NCBI GenBank assembly: GCA_016714365.1 | Contig: JADJNH010000005.1 | Location: 2,952,501 to 3,016,500, forward strand | Direction: 5' to 3' | Origin: Candidatus Vicinibacter affinis | Lineage (GTDB): Bacteria; Bacteroidota; Bacteroidia; Chitinophagales; Saprospiraceae | DNA length: 64,000 nt | In this document: piece by piece, positions 62,011 to 64,000 of the stretch | How positions within the stretch are numbered: position 1 is the first letter of the stretch | How the letters are laid out: the number at the start of each line of letters is the position of its first letter | The notes under the pieces: generated by a model | What the model saw: only the letters and a program-made list of their open reading frames with translations | Told to the model about the DNA's origin: nothing | Databases searched by the model: none | Made by a program: the position numbers and the translations under genes

Positions 62011-63629
62011 TTAATTACTTGATTCAACTATTCTAATTTCTTCGTCTGTTAATTCATAAAGCTTATAAACCATTTGATCAATTTCTTTATCAGCTTTTTC
62101 AATTTCGGCTAATATGTCTAATGCTTTTTTCTTTTCTGAGTTAAAATATTCTTCCCATTCTGCTTCTTCACTTAAGGTCAGTTTGATTTTTAATTTAGAT
62201 AGCTCTTTAATAAAATCTACATATGAATATATGTGCCATTCTTGCATTTTTTTGGACATTTCTGTTAGTTTAAATTTTCTGTATAAATTTCTTTGAAATT
62301 TTTCGGAAATTTCCATGAGTACTTTGTTTAATTTTAGAATGACTTGTACTTTTTCTGATAATTTTATTTGTTTTTCTTGAAGTGTATTTGCAAATGGAAT
62401 ATTTCTAACATCACCTATCAATAATTTGGGAAATGTAGTTCTTTTTCCCTTTGGTGCGGTCTTTAAATTATACCATGAAATTAATTTTGAATTTATTATA
62501 GCAAGTATATATTCTAAATTAAATGTGGATTTATTTAGACATGCAATTATCCCAGGATCATGATATAGTAATCCATTAAATATTGTTGCTTTTATTCTTG
62601 GAGGGTTTCCTCCAGTAATTTCCTGAATCAAAATTCTATTTCCATTAAAGTATTTTGCTTTTCTTGGTCTATGTAACCATTCTCCATATTTTAGGTATTC
62701 TTTATTGGTTAAGTCAATGCCATATCTTAATAGAGATCGGCCTTGTACCCAATCTCCAAAATTCTCATTTAATTTTTCCGAATTATGGTATATTCGTTGT
62801 TTTACCTGTTCTTCAGTAAGATTTTCTTTAGAATATGGAACTATGCCTTGAGATATATCCAGAACATCTTCGCCTAACTTAGAATTCCATTGAATTTTTT
62901 TTATTATGTCTATATCTGATTCATTTTGCCAAATTTGAAATTGATTATCTTTTGATTTTTTCCAATTTGATACGTCACATTGAGTTGTATTGTTAAGATT
63001 TCCAATTGAGTAATTATTAGATATAACATTTATAAATTCACAATTTTCATAAAAATTATCTTTTGTAAGAATGAAAATTATAGCATTCACACTAGCATCA
63101 GAAAAAACTGAATGATGAAATGAAATTATTGTATTTATGCCATAATTCTTTAGAACATGTTCTCTTAATTTTTGAGCTTGGGGTATATTTATCCATGTAT
63201 CTGGGCATATATATCCCACTTTACCTAAAGACTTAACTAATTTGTTCAAAATTTCAATAAAGAAAAAATATATTTCAAAATTTCCTTGAAATGTTTTGAA
63301 TTGTTTTGGAAGATATATTTTAGATTTTTCATCAAAATATGCCCCATAAGGAGGATTCCCTATAACAACATCAAATCCACCTTTAGATAATATATCTGGA
63401 AATTCATTCTGCCAATTAAATGCTTTATCACCAGCTACAGCTGGATCATCAATTATTGAATTACCACACTTTATGTTATTGTTGAGATCATTTAATTTTC
63501 TATTGGGTTGAGCAGTTCTTAACCATAAGGACAGCTTAGCTATTTCTACACTTTCTTCATTAATGTCAACGCCATAAAGGTTTTTCTCTAAGATACTTTT
63601 TTCTATGTCACTAAAGACTAATGTTTCTC
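62011..63629 (-). CDS. Eco57I-type DNA methyltransferase / TypeIIG R-M protein, C-terminal part
   Basis: The open frame includes NLYGVDINEESVEIAKLSLWLR (SAM-binding), FDVVIGNPPYGAYF (catalytic NPPY of adenine-N6 methylases) and a TaqI-like specificity domain (RSLLRYGIDLTNKEYLKYGEWLHRPR, GGNPPRIKAT, FNLEYILAIINSKLISWYN). The only start codon in the frame is TTG 63249, downstream of NPPY, so the real start is upstream in another frame: a one-base break at about 63630 separates it from the part with motif I. Predicted site-specific DNA modification, possibly with nuclease at the N-terminus outside the window. Confidence 0.85.
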
Positions 63630-64000
63630 CTAATAAACAGCTTGTAGTTCATCAATGTATTTATGTTCTTTTATCAAGAAGTCTAGAGCTTGATTTAAGA
63701 ATGCTCCGGAGCCACAAGCAGGATCACAAATAGTTAATTCTAAAAGCCAAGCTTTGTATTGATTTAATTTTTCTACTAAGCTTAGAGTAATTTTCTTTGG
63801 CCTTTTTTTGTCGAAGACATAATCTTCATCCCTAATGTCTATTTCTTCTTTCTTTTCTAAACACAGTTTACCTACTGTGTTGTCTACTATATATTTGGTT
63901 ATGTATTTGGGTGTATAGAAGACACCATCCTTTTTTCTTCTTGTTTTTTTTCTATCTATGGCTTCACCCTCAGATTGAGCTTTTAATTCATCTAGCTCAT
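63630..64000 (-). CDS. Eco57I-type DNA methyltransferase, N-proximal part (runs off window)
   Basis: The frame reads RRKKDGVFYTPKYITKYIVDNTVGKLC and later ICDPACGSGAFLNQALDFL (motif I) to YIDELQAVY and a stop at 63630-63632. One added T would continue LGETLVFSDIEKSILEKNLYGVD into the downstream frame, matching the family's normal spacing. The 5' end is outside the window. It is either a pseudogene or an assembly deletion. Confidence 0.8.
   Translation of the reverse strand, partial: ELDELKAQSEGEAIDRKKTRRKKDGVFYTPKYITKYIVDNTVGKLCLEKKEEIDIRDEDYVFDKKRPKKITLSLVEKLNQYKAWLLELTICDPACGSGAFLNQALDFLIKEHKYIDELQAVY

Larger units (their letters stand above)
50331..64000. mobile_element. Integrated element at the tRNA-Met 3' end (left part; right end outside window)
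   Basis: Starts right after the initiator tRNA with an outward-facing tyrosine recombinase, then carries replication/recombination-type genes (SF2 helicases, Sak4-like ATPase, DUF3871), duplicated gene fragments, palindromic repeats and a restriction-methylation gene. No housekeeping gene occurs to the window edge. The 3' tRNA half was not found repeated inside the window, so the second attachment site must lie beyond it. No conjugation genes are visible yet; ICE, phage-like island and defence island remain open. Confidence 0.7.

Noticed and set aside
62011..64000. BREX PglX methyltransferase
   Set aside because: The methylase motifs would fit, but no other BREX gene is visible and the TaqI-like specificity domain suits Type IIG/Eco57I enzymes better.

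Overview
The window looks like a chromosomal contig of an AT-rich member of the Bacteroidota. The evidence is several secreted proteins with C-terminal tails like type IX secretion (T9SS) sorting domains, SprB-type repeats, TAnnTTTG promoter elements before both tRNA genes, a degenerate-finger DksA, an SDR-type threonine dehydrogenase, DUF6089, and an IntDOT-like recombinase next to DUF3871. The class cannot be fixed from sequence alone.

Region 1 (about 0-50.2 kb) is an ordinary core genome. It holds PPK2 and an Hsp15-like S4 protein, tRNA-Ala(GGC), two different L,D-transpeptidases and a Kbp-like LysM protein. Next come a propeller/SprB/OmpA chimera, two methyltransferases, TypA, a fatty-acid hydroxylase with a small membrane protein, and a fused 2-oxoacid dehydrogenase E1. 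A decayed MOSC gene follows, then a thiolase and a matrixin-like protease. A compact minus-strand operon encodes propionyl/acyl-CoA carboxylase parts (BCCP, biotin carboxylase) with the two chains of methylmalonyl-CoA mutase. LhgO, Tex, an amidohydrolase, DUF1015, GcvT, a HEAT-cyclophilin lipoprotein, DksA and threonine dehydrogenase lie beyond it. Then come RecQ, DUF6089, subtilase, asparaginase-like, SPFH/zinc-ribbon, YkuK, thioredoxin-domain, PlsC, MsrB and MsrA genes.

Region 2 (about 50.3 kb to the right edge) is an integrated element starting at the 3' end of an initiator tRNA-Met gene. It carries a tyrosine recombinase, a frame-broken SF2 helicase (helicase A), a small conserved protein, a Sak4/RecA-like ATPase, DUF3871, a secreted protein, a second frame-broken SF2-like helicase with a lysine-less P-loop (helicase B), and a minus-strand block ending in an Eco57I-type DNA methyltransferase that runs off the window. 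Its other end is not visible.

The most unusual signal is two families of long-armed palindromes in this element. Family I is four gap-free 54-nt copies (plus a 44-nt variant) whose last copy overlaps the start codon of helicase B. Family II is three 42-43-nt copies, two of which sit 1-2 nt outside the start and stop of helicase A. Each helicase therefore seems to have its own palindrome family, which suggests initiator/iteron or autoregulatory modules not covered by standard annotation.

A caution: at least seven one-base frame breaks occur between 48.9 and 63.7 kb, in core and accessory genes alike, mostly at A/T runs and mostly repaired by adding one base. None was found in the intact genes of the first 48 kb. 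Part of this may be assembly error.
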